This document shows, piece by piece, positions 27,282 through 35,611 of a stretch of 64,000 nucleotides of DNA. The notes beneath the pieces are model-generated. The model saw only the letters and a program-made list of their open reading frames with translations, did not search any database and was not told the origin of the DNA. The stretch is taken from positions 48,245-112,244 of the forward strand of contig JAYFPZ010000009.1 in the NCBI GenBank assembly GCA_034927445.1, read 5' to 3'. The position numbers and the translations under genes are program-made. Every line of letters begins with the position of its first letter. Positions within the stretch are counted from its first letter, which is position 1. This DNA comes from PHAA01 sp034927445. GTDB lineage: Bacteria; Bacillota; Syntrophomonadia; Syntrophomonadales; Syntrophomonadaceae.

Positions 27282-27415
27282 CTTGCTCTGGAAAACAGAA
27301 GCTGGAACAAACGGCGTTTTCCCTGCGGCAATAATTTATCATTCTTGGCGGCAAGGCAAACGCCCCTGTCCGGAGAAATCTCTCCTATTTTTTAGTCTTT
27401 CACAGTCCAGCTATA

Positions 27416-28786
27416 TCATATATTCTTAAATAGATTTCCCAATCTATTTTTTGAATTGTTTTTATCTTCACCCCGGTCTCGCGCCGTCAGCAGACTGCGG
27501 ATATCATGCAGAATATCGTCGCCTTGCTGAAGTTGTTCATCAAATGCAGTATTACGCTGTCTGACTTCCATTACCCGGGCCTGATTCTCCCATATTGTAA
27601 TTTCTTTTAAATTAAGGTCCATTAAAGCAACCGTGTCTTGTAAACAGTTAAAGAAATACATCGCGATGTTTTCCGGATTGGGCGCAATTATCCCAAAAGG
27701 ATAAACATCATTTAGAACAACATCGTCAAACCTTAGCAAGGTTGAGGTAACTGCGGAGGAAGCCTTGCCATACCCCACAATTTTTTGGCTGTCAGCCGGA
27801 ACCTCAACCAGTATTTTCACCTGCCAGGAATGTCTTTGCATCTTCCCGTCTTTTTCATCGGCGGCAACAACGTAGCGCAAATCAACAAAAACATCCAGAT
27901 GCATGTCGGATTCATTCTGTTCAATTAAGCTCATAGCAAGATTATAATTGCTGATCTCTTCATCCTGGGGCTCCGGCAGGTTATATTCGGTTAGGTTTAA
28001 CTGCCGCTCATCTGCACTTTCGTTCTGCGGAGGCCAAAATTCATCAACCGGAATATCCAGATTCTGAGGTACTCTTAATGAGAATTCCCGCCGGGCCATG
28101 GGTTTGTCATCAGGTTGATCCTGCTCCGGCGGGTTGGTCGTCTTGATTTCGGTTATATCCTCTTCCGGCGGTTCTCGTAAGGAAAACTCCCGCCGGATAA
28201 TAGGTTGGGAATCATCCTGATCCTGCTCTGGCGGGTTGGCCGCCTTGATCTTGGCTATGTCCTCATCTGGCGGTTCTCGCAGGGAAAATTCCCGGCTTGA
28301 CTCTGGCTGCCATGCAGGAACGCTATTGGAGCCATCATGGGGATTGTCTATGCTCAAATTAATATATTGAGGCTCACGCAAGGAAAACTCACGGAAGCTA
28401 TATGGCATATCGGCCAACTCAGGCTTGGGCTCAGGTGTATTCATGCTGCGGGATTGTATTTCTTCCGTAAGTTCCTTTATTTCTTTTTCTAAACGGGCTA
28501 TATGCTCCTGCTGGGGCATTATAGCCCATTGCGCATTAGCCATGATCTTATCGACGCGAAGCTCAGCATTTCGGGTAACCTCTCGAGCTATTTTTTCACT
28601 TTCAGCCAAAGCATCACGTACATATTGCTGCCTGCTTTCGCAAACAGCAATTTGCTCCAATAAATCGTCATTTTTTTGCAGGGTGGTTTCATTTACAGAC
28701 CGAATTTCATCCAGTTCGACCGCCAGTGCATTCAGACGTGCAATATTACTATTTAAAGGATCGCTGACATTGTGTGCATTATCTAT
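27416..28786 (-). CDS. Unknown coiled-coil protein with FSLREP repeats and shared C-terminal domain
   Basis: I do not recognise a named family. About 456 residues: a coiled coil (about 20-115), an acidic, Pro-rich middle with five copies of a REFSLREP-like motif at about residues 132, 165, 199, 233 and 266 (33-34 residue period), and from about 295 to 430 a domain shared with the 499-residue protein at 29552-31051 (SSAVTSTLLRFDDVVLND, then NPENIAMYFFNCLQD). No membrane segment or signal peptide. No ATG/GTG/TTG start fits: an in-frame TAA lies at 28799-28801, so an ATA at 28786 (AAGAAGG 8 bases upstream) or a nearby ATT is the likeliest start; a TTG at 28660 would lose 42 residues. It follows the 157-residue coiled-coil gene by 32 bp in a c-di-GMP-controlled operon. 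Confidence 0.75.
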   Translation of the reverse strand: MDNAHNVSDPLNSNIARLNALAVELDEIRSVNETTLQKNDDLLEQIAVCESRQQYVRDALAESEKIAREVTRNAELRVDKIMANAQWAIMPQQEHIARLEKEIKELTEEIQSRSMNTPEPKPELADMPYSFREFSLREPQYINLSIDNPHDGSNSVPAWQPESSREFSLREPPDEDIAKIKAANPPEQDQDDSQPIIRREFSLREPPEEDITEIKTTNPPEQDQPDDKPMARREFSLRVPQNLDIPVDEFWPPQNESADERQLNLTEYNLPEPQDEEISNYNLAMSLIEQNESDMHLDVFVDLRYVVAADEKDGKMQRHSWQVKILVEVPADSQKIVGYGKASSAVTSTLLRFDDVVLNDVYPFGIIAPNPENIAMYFFNCLQDTVALMDLNLKEITIWENQARVMEVRQRNTAFDEQLQQGDDILHDIRSLLTARDRGEDKNNSKNRLGNLFKNI

Positions 28787-28818
28787 GATAATTACCTTCT
28801 TTTACGATAGCTTGCGAT

Positions 28819-29292
28819 TTAACCAATAAGCTTTTGTTCATTCTTCTCTTTGCTAACCAAAGTAGGCGTGAAACTTGTATCATCGCCGGAAGCCATTATG
28901 CTCTCCAGAGATGATTTGTATTGATCAATCCGGTCACTGAGTTCTTGTTTGAATTTTTGCGCCGTTATCTGGAGCAGTTCCAATTCTTGTTTCTTCCGGC
29001 GCAATTCTTCATCAGTCTCCTGCAGCAGTACCTCGGCCTTGACCCGAGCCTGAGCCTCTATTTTTTGTGCGTTTATTTGAGCATTTATCATTACTTCCGC
29101 AATCTGACGTTCTTTGCCCAGATATTCCTCCAACTTGTTTTGCAATTCAGCCATCCTGGTTTGGGACTCTTTTAATTTCGCCCGGGCTTGTACAATCTCC
29201 CTTTGCAGGCTTTCAATTTTGAGCTGATAATCAGAGTCGAAGTGCTCCCTTTCGCTGTTTACTTCTTTAGGACCATTTCCAAAAATGCCCAT
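28819..29292 (-). CDS. Coiled-coil protein, DivIVA-like, unknown function
   Basis: A 157-residue, highly charged, almost wholly alpha-helical protein. Heptad-rich helices run from about residue 20 to 125 (SLQREIVQARAKLKESQTRM, then AELQNKLEEYLGKERQIAEV). The segment EVMINAQINAQKIEAQARVK is similar to the N-terminal coiled coil of the 499-residue protein at 29552-31051 and recalls the C-terminal helices of DivIVA-type proteins, without the DivIVA membrane-binding N-terminus. GAGGAGGGTTCTGG precedes the ATG. It is the first gene after the riboswitch at 29409-29492. Function unknown. Confidence 0.8.
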   Translation of the reverse strand: MGIFGNGPKEVNSEREHFDSDYQLKIESLQREIVQARAKLKESQTRMAELQNKLEEYLGKERQIAEVMINAQINAQKIEAQARVKAEVLLQETDEELRRKKQELELLQITAQKFKQELSDRIDQYKSSLESIMASGDDTSFTPTLVSKEKNEQKLIG

Positions 29293-29360
29293 CCAGAACC
29301 CTCCTCAAACTTTTCTACAGGGTAGACACTACAACTTGCTTTAAACGCCCTAAAGAATAT

Positions 29361-29392
29361 GAAACCTGCTAATGCAGGTTGCATAGCAGGTT
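29361..29392 (-). terminator. Expression-platform terminator of c-di-GMP riboswitch A
   Basis: Minus strand AACCTGCTATGC ... TAGCAGGTTTC hairpin, located between the aptamer and the start codon at 29292. The same AACCTGC/GCAGGTT stem recurs in all four riboswitch leaders of the window. Confidence 0.75.
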
Positions 29393-29408
29393 GACATCTA
29401 CTCTATAT

Positions 29409-29492
29409 CGTCCTGGCGACCTGGCAGTCATAACCTTCCGGCTTTAGACCCATGGCTTTGCGTCCTTATCTTTCGATAAGTTTGCCCTTATC
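29409..29492 (-). promoter_or_regulatory. Cyclic di-GMP-I (GEMM) riboswitch A
   Basis: Minus-strand sequence contains the GEMM hallmarks in order: AGGGCAAACTTATCGAAAGA with a GAAA tetraloop, GGACGCAAAGCCATGGGTCTA, AAGCCGGAAGG, and the closing ATGACTGCCAGGTCGCC. It leads the operon of the 157-residue and 456-residue coiled-coil genes. The G before GCAAAC, which distinguishes c-di-GMP from cGAMP binders, appears to be kept. Confidence 0.93.
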
Positions 29493-29507
29493 AGATATTT
29501 GAATAAC

Positions 29508-29536
29508 ATTAAAACATATTTTGCCATATTTGTCTA
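29508..29536 (-). promoter_or_regulatory. Promoter of riboswitch A
   Basis: TAGACA (29531-29536), 17-bp spacer, TTTAAT (29508-29513) on the minus strand, about 15 bases before the aptamer. The layout is the same as at the other three riboswitches. Confidence 0.7.
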
Positions 29537-29551
29537 GTATTAAATAGGATT

Positions 29552-31051
29552 CTAGTTTCTCTTTTTCAATATACGACTGATTGTTCCCTTAAAAGGTGAT
29601 ATAGGGTCTGGTTCTCTTTCCACGCAGGGTATAAGGGAATCTCTGATGGAGTCAAAGGCATCAACCCCCTGATGCAGGAAATTATCCAGTTTAGTGTTGC
29701 GACTGTTTATCTGAATCTGCAAATCCGGCAGTTCCAATACGACCAGAGAATGTAGTACCAAGTCCATCAGCGACAGCATGTCCTCGAGGCAGTTAAAGAA
29801 ATACATGGCAATATTTTGCGGGTTCGGTTCGATAATATTGAAAGGGAATATATCGTTTAAAACAACATTGTCATATTGAAGCAAGGTTGATACAACGTCA
29901 GAAGAGACCTTGGTATATCTTACTGAATAATTGTCAGGCGGCACCTCCACTTCAATAGTTACCTGCAGGGCATGATGCTGCATTTCTTTTTGACCGTTAA
30001 TAATTTGATAATATCTGGCATCCACAAAGGCATCCAATCTCATTCTTTCATTAGGTTCCACCTGACTGGCAGCCTGGAGGCCGTTCCATCCGTCCTCAAA
30101 ATAATTTGCCGCGGCATCGGCCGCCGGCTCCCGCCCCTGACCTTTCACTGCTTCGAGGGCTGACAATTCCGCCACTTGTTCTTTAAACTCAGGGGGAACA
30201 TCCGCCGCGGGCGCCCCGACCTGCTCTTTTGCCAGCTTGGTTTTTTTGCCCGGTTTTTTAGCTACAACCCGCCGTTTCTTCGGCCCGACCGGTTGGCTTC
30301 CCGGTTCGGCTTCGCCTGCCTGTACTTGCTTATCCGATGACTTGTCTTCCTTATTGACTTGAACAGCTTGTTCGGGGGTACGTTCTGTACTCTGGGGCGT
30401 TTGGATTGATTTATCTTTTTCCGGGGAAGCGGGCGCAAGTATTGCCGCGGGTTGGGCAGATTGCGTAACTGCGCTGATTGCATCCGTATTCTCAGGCCGT
30501 TTTTCTTCTCGCTTGGCTGCCTGTTCCGGGTCAGATTTAAGTTCAGTTATTTTTGCGGTTGAGGCTGGCTTAATGTTGGACTGATCATCTGAAATTTCCG
30601 TTGTTTCCATCTGTTCCCGGAAAGCCCGGATGTTATCCTGTACAATCTGCATACGGGATCCTATATCTTCATCATCCATATTCGTTAAGTTGTCGTCTAC
30701 AAAACGATTCGTTTTCTTTTGCAACAGTTCCAGCTCTTTTTGTTTGCGCTGCATCTCTTCTTCCATTTCCAGGATTATATATTCCGTCTGGGAGCGGGTC
30801 TGGGCTTCAATCCGCTGAGCGTTCATATGGGCGGTAAACATTACCTCGGCGATTTGGTTTTCTTTATTACGAACATACTCTTCCAGCTTTTTTTGCAGTT
30901 CTGTCATTTTCCTATCTGAATCCTGCAATTTCTTGCGCGATTGAAAAAGCTCATCCTGAAAAGCAATAAGTTTTAGCCTGTAATCGATGGCAATCTGGTC
31001 AATTTCGCCTTTAGCTTCCTGCCGGTCCGCCTTTAACAACAAGTTTCCCAT
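29552..31051 (-). CDS. Unknown coiled-coil protein, fused form of the two downstream genes
   Basis: About 499 residues, no named family recognised. Residues 15-115 are a coiled coil closely similar to the 157-residue protein at 28819-29292 (shared QIAEVM...NAQ.IEAQ...E and KQKELELLQ). The middle (about 150-335) is low complexity, rich in Ala, Pro, Glu and Gln, with a basic patch PKKRRVVAKKPGKKTKLAK. Residues 337-475 match the C-terminal domain of the 456-residue protein (VSTLLQYDNVVLNDIFPF, NPQNIAMYFFNCLEDM). So this is a natural fusion of what the next two genes encode separately. The ATG at 31051 has GGAAGGGGTGCTCGGTA upstream. It is controlled by its own c-di-GMP riboswitch. No membrane segment is seen. 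Confidence 0.82.
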   Translation of the reverse strand: MGNLLLKADRQEAKGEIDQIAIDYRLKLIAFQDELFQSRKKLQDSDRKMTELQKKLEEYVRNKENQIAEVMFTAHMNAQRIEAQTRSQTEYIILEMEEEMQRKQKELELLQKKTNRFVDDNLTNMDDEDIGSRMQIVQDNIRAFREQMETTEISDDQSNIKPASTAKITELKSDPEQAAKREEKRPENTDAISAVTQSAQPAAILAPASPEKDKSIQTPQSTERTPEQAVQVNKEDKSSDKQVQAGEAEPGSQPVGPKKRRVVAKKPGKKTKLAKEQVGAPAADVPPEFKEQVAELSALEAVKGQGREPAADAAANYFEDGWNGLQAASQVEPNERMRLDAFVDARYYQIINGQKEMQHHALQVTIEVEVPPDNYSVRYTKVSSDVVSTLLQYDNVVLNDIFPFNIIEPNPQNIAMYFFNCLEDMLSLMDLVLHSLVVLELPDLQIQINSRNTKLDNFLHQGVDAFDSIRDSLIPCVEREPDPISPFKGTISRILKKRN

Positions 31052-31130
31052 TACCGAGCACCCCTTCCGGTTAATTACCCTCTGAGTACAAACAAAACTG
31101 GGGAGGAAAGCCTTTAAGCGATCAATTAAA

Positions 31131-31168
31131 AAAACAAAACCTGCTCCGGCAGATTGCAAAGCAGGTTT
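31131..31168 (-). terminator. Expression-platform terminator of c-di-GMP riboswitch B
   Basis: Minus strand AACCTGCTTTGC ... GGAGCAGGTT followed by TTGTTTTTTT, between aptamer B and the start at 31051. This is the clearest terminator of the four. Confidence 0.88.
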
Positions 31169-31185
31169 ATACCTTCATATACCTT

Positions 31186-31266
31186 TTCTTGGCAACCTGG
31201 CGATCATAACTCTGCAGTCTTAGATCCATGGCTTTGCGTCCCCGCCTTTCGACGAGTTTGCCTTTA
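31186..31266 (-). promoter_or_regulatory. Cyclic di-GMP-I (GEMM) riboswitch B
   Basis: Minus-strand GGCAAACTCGTCGAAAGGCG, GGGGACGCAAAGCCATGG, ATCTAAGACTGCAGAG and TTATGATCGCCAGGTTGCC follow the GEMM consensus, including the GAAA tetraloop and CGCAAAGCC core. It leads the 499-residue coiled-coil gene. Confidence 0.93.
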
Positions 31267-31282
31267 TCAAGATATTAAAGAT

Positions 31283-31311
31283 AATTTAGCATGTTTTGTT
31301 GAATTTGTCTA
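31283..31311 (-). promoter_or_regulatory. Promoter of riboswitch B
   Basis: TAGACA (31306-31311), 17-bp spacer, TAAATT (31283-31288) on the minus strand. Confidence 0.7.
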
Positions 31312-31511
31312 TATCGTTGTGTTAAACTGCAAAATTCGTTCCCACTCGCCTAAGCAACCCAAATGTTGAGCTTTTTAGCTGGATGTAAAATAAAAAGGAT
31401 GCGGCGCGAAAGGTTATATTGGGCATTGCCTCGCCGCAATGCTATCTTCAATACCAAGAAGTGATGGCTTTGAACTCCGGACGGTAGAGAATATCCGATC
31501 GGGCCATTTTA

Positions 31512-31520
31512 TGCTATAAT
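31512..31520 (+). promoter_or_regulatory. Extended -10 promoter of the plus-strand AraC gene
   Basis: TGCTATAAT, an extended -10 with no recognisable -35, about 45 bases before the ATG at 31566. The 31052-31565 interval otherwise holds riboswitch B and its promoter, and no gene. Confidence 0.55.
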
Positions 31521-31565
31521 TTTCTTACTTGTATCTGATGATCTTCTCATAAAGGTTTAGCAGCT

Positions 31566-32351
31566 ATGGAAAATAAACATGGATTCGCTCTGGACAGGCT
31601 GAATATGCTCCAGGCTTCTTTGCAAGCCGTATTGGAGCAAAAAGATCTGTTCTCCAATATCATTGATTTTTTCCCCTACCCTATCGAGGTTTTTGCCAGG
31701 GACGGTACTACAGTGATGATCAACCGCGCCCTCCTTAACGAGTTTAAAATCCCCGGCAGCGACATGATCATCGGCAAATATAATATCTTTAAGGACCCGG
31801 AAATTGAAAAAGCCGGCCTCACCGACGCAGTAAAGGCTATTTTCGAAGGAAAGATCTGCACCGTAACGGATATCAAAGCGCCTTTGGAAGCCATCCAGGA
31901 GTTTTATCAGACAGAGAGCACCGATGTCGAATCCATGTATCAGGATGCGCTGGGCTTTCCGATTTTTGACGAAACCGGCGCTGTGTCCCATGTTGTGATC
32001 ATGCTGATGACGAGAAAGATATACCGAGGGAAAGCCGGCATTGCGAAATCGGTGGAATACCTTGAGAGTAACTGGAACCAGGAGTATAACTTGAGCGAGA
32101 CGGCAAAAGCGGCGGGCTTAAGTCCCTATCACTTTACCCGCGTGTTCAAAAACGATATGGGGATGACGCCATATAGTTATTATATAAGGTATAAACTGCA
32201 ACGTCTTATGGAAATGCTGCACGACGTAAATCTCTCCGTTAAGGATGCCTTTGAGGTCTGCGGAATGGAATACTCCGGCTATTCTTTCGGTGTTTTCAAA
32301 AAGCATGTCGGTGTTACTCCGGCGCAATACCGCGAAATGATAAGACAATAA
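31566..32351 (+). CDS. AraC-family regulator with N-terminal PAS domain
   Basis: A 261-residue regulator. Residues ~25-145 form a PAS-like sensor (IIDFFPYPIEVFARDGTTVM, then INRALLNEFKIPGSDMIIGK). The C-terminal ~100 residues are an AraC-type double HTH (LSETAKAAGLSPYHFTRVFK and GVTPAQYREMIRQ). It has a paralogue on the opposite strand at 32406-33188, sharing the NIFKDP / NVFRDP region and the whole HTH. No ligand can be named. It is convergent with that paralogue and shares a terminator. Confidence 0.88.
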   Translation: MENKHGFALDRLNMLQASLQAVLEQKDLFSNIIDFFPYPIEVFARDGTTVMINRALLNEFKIPGSDMIIGKYNIFKDPEIEKAGLTDAVKAIFEGKICTVTDIKAPLEAIQEFYQTESTDVESMYQDALGFPIFDETGAVSHVVIMLMTRKIYRGKAGIAKSVEYLESNWNQEYNLSETAKAAGLSPYHFTRVFKNDMGMTPYSYYIRYKLQRLMEMLHDVNLSVKDAFEVCGMEYSGYSFGVFKKHVGVTPAQYREMIRQ

Positions 32352-32368
32352 AGGATATTCATCGCAGC

Positions 32369-32404
32369 AAAGCTTTCGGGAATTATTTTTCGAAAGCTTT
32401 TTGG
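32369..32404. terminator. Bidirectional terminator between two AraC-type genes
   Basis: AAAGCTTTCG (32369-32378) and CGAAAGCTTT (32391-32400) form a perfect 10-bp stem with flanking T/A runs on both strands, between convergent stops. Confidence 0.85.
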
Positions 32405-32405
32405 T

Positions 32406-33188
32406 TTACAAGCCTTTTTCCTGCATAACCGATGCACGGTACTTGGTCGGCGTCAGGCCGACCTTCTTCTTAAACACTGCGGCGAAATGCCCGTGATAGT
32501 TGACGCCGCAGGCCGTGAAGGCTTCGGACACGGTAAGGCTTTCGTCCCTTAAGCATTCTTGTATATTGCGTATTTTAACGCTGATATAGTAATCGTGAGG
32601 AGTCATGCCGACATGTTTTTTGAAAAGCTGCGAAAAATGATGCTTGCTCAGATTCGCCGCTTTGGCAGTTTCTCCTGCGTCGTATTTTTCCCGCCAATTT
32701 TCTTTTATGTATTCCTTCGCCCTTTGAATCTCATCCCTAAATCGGTATATTTTTTTTATGAAAAAAACCGCAATGAAACAGCCCAGCGTTTGATCGGGCT
32801 TAAATAAAGGAAAACAGACGATATCCAGATACAGTGCCTGTATGTCTTGATCTGCCACATTGAAATATTTGATCATATCCGGATAGGGTGCAGTGAGATC
32901 TTGAATAAATACAGCTTTCCCGCTGAGCACCTGTCTGACCTTATCCACAATGCCCTGTTCGTATACGATAGGGTCGCGGAAAACATTGTATTTACCGACA
33001 TGACTTTCACTGCTTATACCCAAAACATCCTGTGCCGCACGGTTTATTCTGACCGCAGTCCCATCCGGTGAAAATACCTGCAGGGGATAAGGGAAGACTT
33101 CCACGATTTTTTCAAACAGCTCGTCGTTATCAAAAGCCGCCTGAAACGTTTCGGCATCAGGTTGCGGGGCTTTTGAGCGCTCCTCCAT
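32406..33188 (-). CDS. AraC-family regulator with N-terminal PAS domain (paralogue)
   Basis: A 260-residue paralogue of the preceding regulator. PAS-like region at ~28-150 (IVEVFPYPLQVFSPDGTAVR, INRAAQDVLGISSESHVGKY) and C-terminal AraC HTH (GETAKAANLSKHHFSQLFKK, HVGMTPHDYY, VGLTPTKYRASVM). The start at 33188 (ATG of MEERSKAPQ) has GGAAGGATGCGGCAATA upstream. It is divergent, by 276 bp with no gene seen, from the lipoprotein gene at 33465, which it might regulate. Confidence 0.87.
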   Translation of the reverse strand: MEERSKAPQPDAETFQAAFDNDELFEKIVEVFPYPLQVFSPDGTAVRINRAAQDVLGISSESHVGKYNVFRDPIVYEQGIVDKVRQVLSGKAVFIQDLTAPYPDMIKYFNVADQDIQALYLDIVCFPLFKPDQTLGCFIAVFFIKKIYRFRDEIQRAKEYIKENWREKYDAGETAKAANLSKHHFSQLFKKHVGMTPHDYYISVKIRNIQECLRDESLTVSEAFTACGVNYHGHFAAVFKKKVGLTPTKYRASVMQEKGL

Positions 33189-33464
33189 TATTGCCGCATC
33201 CTTCCGTTTTACTCAGGGATAGTATTCTGTTCGCCATTATATCACAGGTTTTTTTAAAACCGCAATTTTCCAATATAATTATCCACCCAAACAGCCTATA
33301 CGAAAAACACGGCTTTATATAACCTTTTATTAAATTGCGGATACGTCATCATGTGAACGGTGAACCAAACGAAACAATCTGCAATGTCGCCATTATGTTG
33401 CTCGGCCGGCAAACAAAGCCTGAAGATACCTAAAATCAAAACAAAAACTGTAGGAGGATTTACC

Positions 33465-34271
33465 ATGACCAAAAAACTATTTGCTGTCCTGTTAATTCTG
33501 TTGTTCACCATTACCTTTTCTGCCTGCGGCGGAGGGAAGGGCGATAATGAAGCTGTTCCGGGAAACAGCACGCCAACAGGCAATCTCAAGGCAAGCGGCG
33601 GTATCTATGGAGAACCCGGCCACGAGCTAAGCGACTTTCACGATGCTGTTGCAAAAACCATAAAAGGTTTTGAAGAACCGCTCGGCGACCTCACCAGCAA
33701 CCCCGAATATTTCCTTTTTAGCCAGGATTATGTTATGCCTATCGTCCAAATCGCCGCAATCGGTATGTTTGACTCCTTAGAAGCCCTCGGTAAGGACGAA
33801 GGCGAATACAGAGAGGCGTCCGGCGGCATTATTGAGTTCGGCGAAGAATATACCCTTGAACAGGAAAGCTTTAACCCCAACGAGCATATCGGAGACAAAA
33901 TTAAGCTGGACGGCACGCTTAACACCAACACGAACACGCTCGTGCTGGAAGCTACCGTCACCCGCGGCGGAACTATTGTCAAGCGCATTGTAAACGAAGC
34001 CGTACTTATATCCGACGGAGTTTTAGTCCTGCAAACGCTTGATATGCCTTATCCGAGCGACAAGGGCGAAAATAAAGGCAACGCTTACTTTATCGTCTGC
34101 GACGGCAAAAATATCGAAGTCATCTACGCTAAATTTCCATATGAACCGAGCTTTACTTATAAAACCATCGTTAGCAAAGGGCTGCTAGACGCTGATGACA
34201 TGGCGTCCGGCTACACGCTCATTCGCAAGCTGGCGGTCGAAAACGGCACAGCAACAGCCGAAAAATACTAG
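33465..34271 (+). CDS. Predicted lipoprotein, unknown function
   Basis: A 268-residue protein with a lipoprotein signal peptide (MTKKLFAVLLILLFTITFSA, Cys at residue 21, then GGGKGD). The ATG at 33465 has TAGGAGGATTTACC in front, which decides the start against a longer upstream frame. The mature part is a soluble, acidic domain (IEFGEEYTLEQESFNPNE, then LVLEATVTRGGTIVKRIVNE) that I cannot assign. It is followed 23 bp later by an AIM24-family gene and then by a small secreted protein, likely one transcript. Confidence 0.75.
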   Translation: MTKKLFAVLLILLFTITFSACGGGKGDNEAVPGNSTPTGNLKASGGIYGEPGHELSDFHDAVAKTIKGFEEPLGDLTSNPEYFLFSQDYVMPIVQIAAIGMFDSLEALGKDEGEYREASGGIIEFGEEYTLEQESFNPNEHIGDKIKLDGTLNTNTNTLVLEATVTRGGTIVKRIVNEAVLISDGVLVLQTLDMPYPSDKGENKGNAYFIVCDGKNIEVIYAKFPYEPSFTYKTIVSKGLLDADDMASGYTLIRKLAVENGTATAEKY

Positions 34272-34294
34272 TTTTAAAAGGAGGCAAATTAATT

Positions 34295-35098
34295 ATGCGC
34301 AGAGCACATGAAATTGATTATCAAATTTACGGCGACGACATGCAGTTTGTGGAGATCGGGCTTGACCCCGGTGAAACCATCGTTGCCGAAGCAGGCGCAA
34401 TGCTGTTCATGGATAGCGCAATCGCCTCGGACTCGACTTTGGGCGACGGCTCTGGCAGAGATGCGGGCAAGGGGCTTATGGATAAGGTCATCGGCGCCGG
34501 AAAGCGGGCGCTGGCAGGCGAAGGACTGTTTATGAGTACCTTTACCAATCAGGGTTCCGATAAAAAAGCGGTCTCCTTTGCCGCGCCCTATCCGGGAAAA
34601 ATTGTCCCGGTGGATCTGACTGACTGTCAGGGGCAGCTTCTCTGCCAGCGCGACGCATTTTTATGCGCCGCCAAAGGCGTCGCTATTGAAATCGCGTTCC
34701 AGAAAAATGTCGGCGCCGGCTTCTTTGGCGGCGAGGGCTTCATCATGCAGCGTCTCGTCGGTGACGGACTCACCTTCTTGCATGCGGGCGGATCAATTAT
34801 CAAAAAAGAGCTTCAGGCAGGCGAAACCGTAAAGCTTGATACCGGCTGCCTGGTCGCCATGACCAGCAGCGTCAACTACGACGTGGCCTTTGCCGGAAAT
34901 CTCAAGAGTGCACTGTTCGGCGGCGAAGGGCTTTTCCTTGCCACTCTTCAGGGACCGGGAACCGTTTGGCTGCAATCGCTGCCCTTCAGCAAGTTTGCAG
35001 GCCGCATTGTTGCGGCAGGCAGGAAAAGCGCCGGCAGCAGCGGAAAGCGCGAAAACGTAAGCCTGGGCGGCCTCGGCAAGCTGTTGGGCGGAGATTAA
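34295..35098 (+). CDS. AIM24 / TIGR00266 family protein
   Basis: A 267-residue all-beta protein of the AIM24 (TIGR00266) family. Typical features: VEIGLDPGETIVAEAGAMLF near residue 25, the Gly-rich GEGLFMSTFTNQG, SFAAPYPGKIVPVDL, NVGAGFFGGEGFIMQRLVGD, HAGGSIIKKELQAGETVKLD, SALFGGEGLFLATLQGPGTV and WLQSLPFSKFAGRI. The biochemical role of the bacterial family is not established. AAAAGGAGGCAAATTAATT precedes the ATG. Confidence 0.88.
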   Translation: MRRAHEIDYQIYGDDMQFVEIGLDPGETIVAEAGAMLFMDSAIASDSTLGDGSGRDAGKGLMDKVIGAGKRALAGEGLFMSTFTNQGSDKKAVSFAAPYPGKIVPVDLTDCQGQLLCQRDAFLCAAKGVAIEIAFQKNVGAGFFGGEGFIMQRLVGDGLTFLHAGGSIIKKELQAGETVKLDTGCLVAMTSSVNYDVAFAGNLKSALFGGEGLFLATLQGPGTVWLQSLPFSKFAGRIVAAGRKSAGSSGKRENVSLGGLGKLLGGD

Positions 35099-35148
35099 TA
35101 TTGCGTTAACCCAAAAACGAAAAACAAACCATGAAAGAGAGGATTCTG

Positions 35149-35457
35149 ATGAAAAAGAAAATTACAGCACTCATGCTAGCGCTCGTTATGTGTGTAACGC
35201 TCATCCCCATGAGCGCATTTGCAGCTTTTAACCCGTCGGCAAGCTATGGCGCACCAACGAACGTCGGTCTTGTCTTCAACAAGGAAGATCTGGACTCTGA
35301 CCCGAGCAGCAGGTATTCCTTTGAAATCGGCTATGCCGCGTCAAACGAAATCCGCGCGCTTACAACCGCCGGCGAGGACGGCAGCTTTGAAGAGGCTGGT
35401 TTTGACAGCCTTGGCATAACCGCTCAGGCAGATTACAAAATAGATAGCATCCCGTAA
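35149..35457 (+). CDS. Small secreted protein, possibly truncated
   Basis: A 102-residue protein with a signal peptide (MKKKITALMLALVMCVTLIP, cleavage after AFA). The ATG at 35149 has GAGAGGATTCTG upstream. The mature part (ASYGAPTNVGLVFNKEDLDS, EIRALTTAGEDGSFEEAGFD) is not a family I can name. The frame stops abruptly after YKIDSIP, without a natural-looking domain end, so C-terminal truncation is possible. Confidence 0.55.
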   Translation: MKKKITALMLALVMCVTLIPMSAFAAFNPSASYGAPTNVGLVFNKEDLDSDPSSRYSFEIGYAASNEIRALTTAGEDGSFEEAGFDSLGITAQADYKIDSIP

Positions 35458-35611
35458 GTGCAGGCTGCCACACCAGCCACGACTCCTATAGGCGAATAAC
35501 TACTCTGGCAGCGGAGGCGGTTCATTAAGCTGTACCGCCTCCGTCCGATTCCCGGTGCTAAGAATTATCCCACACATGACAGTGCTTAAGTGAGATCAGA
35601 AAGTTTCCGGA

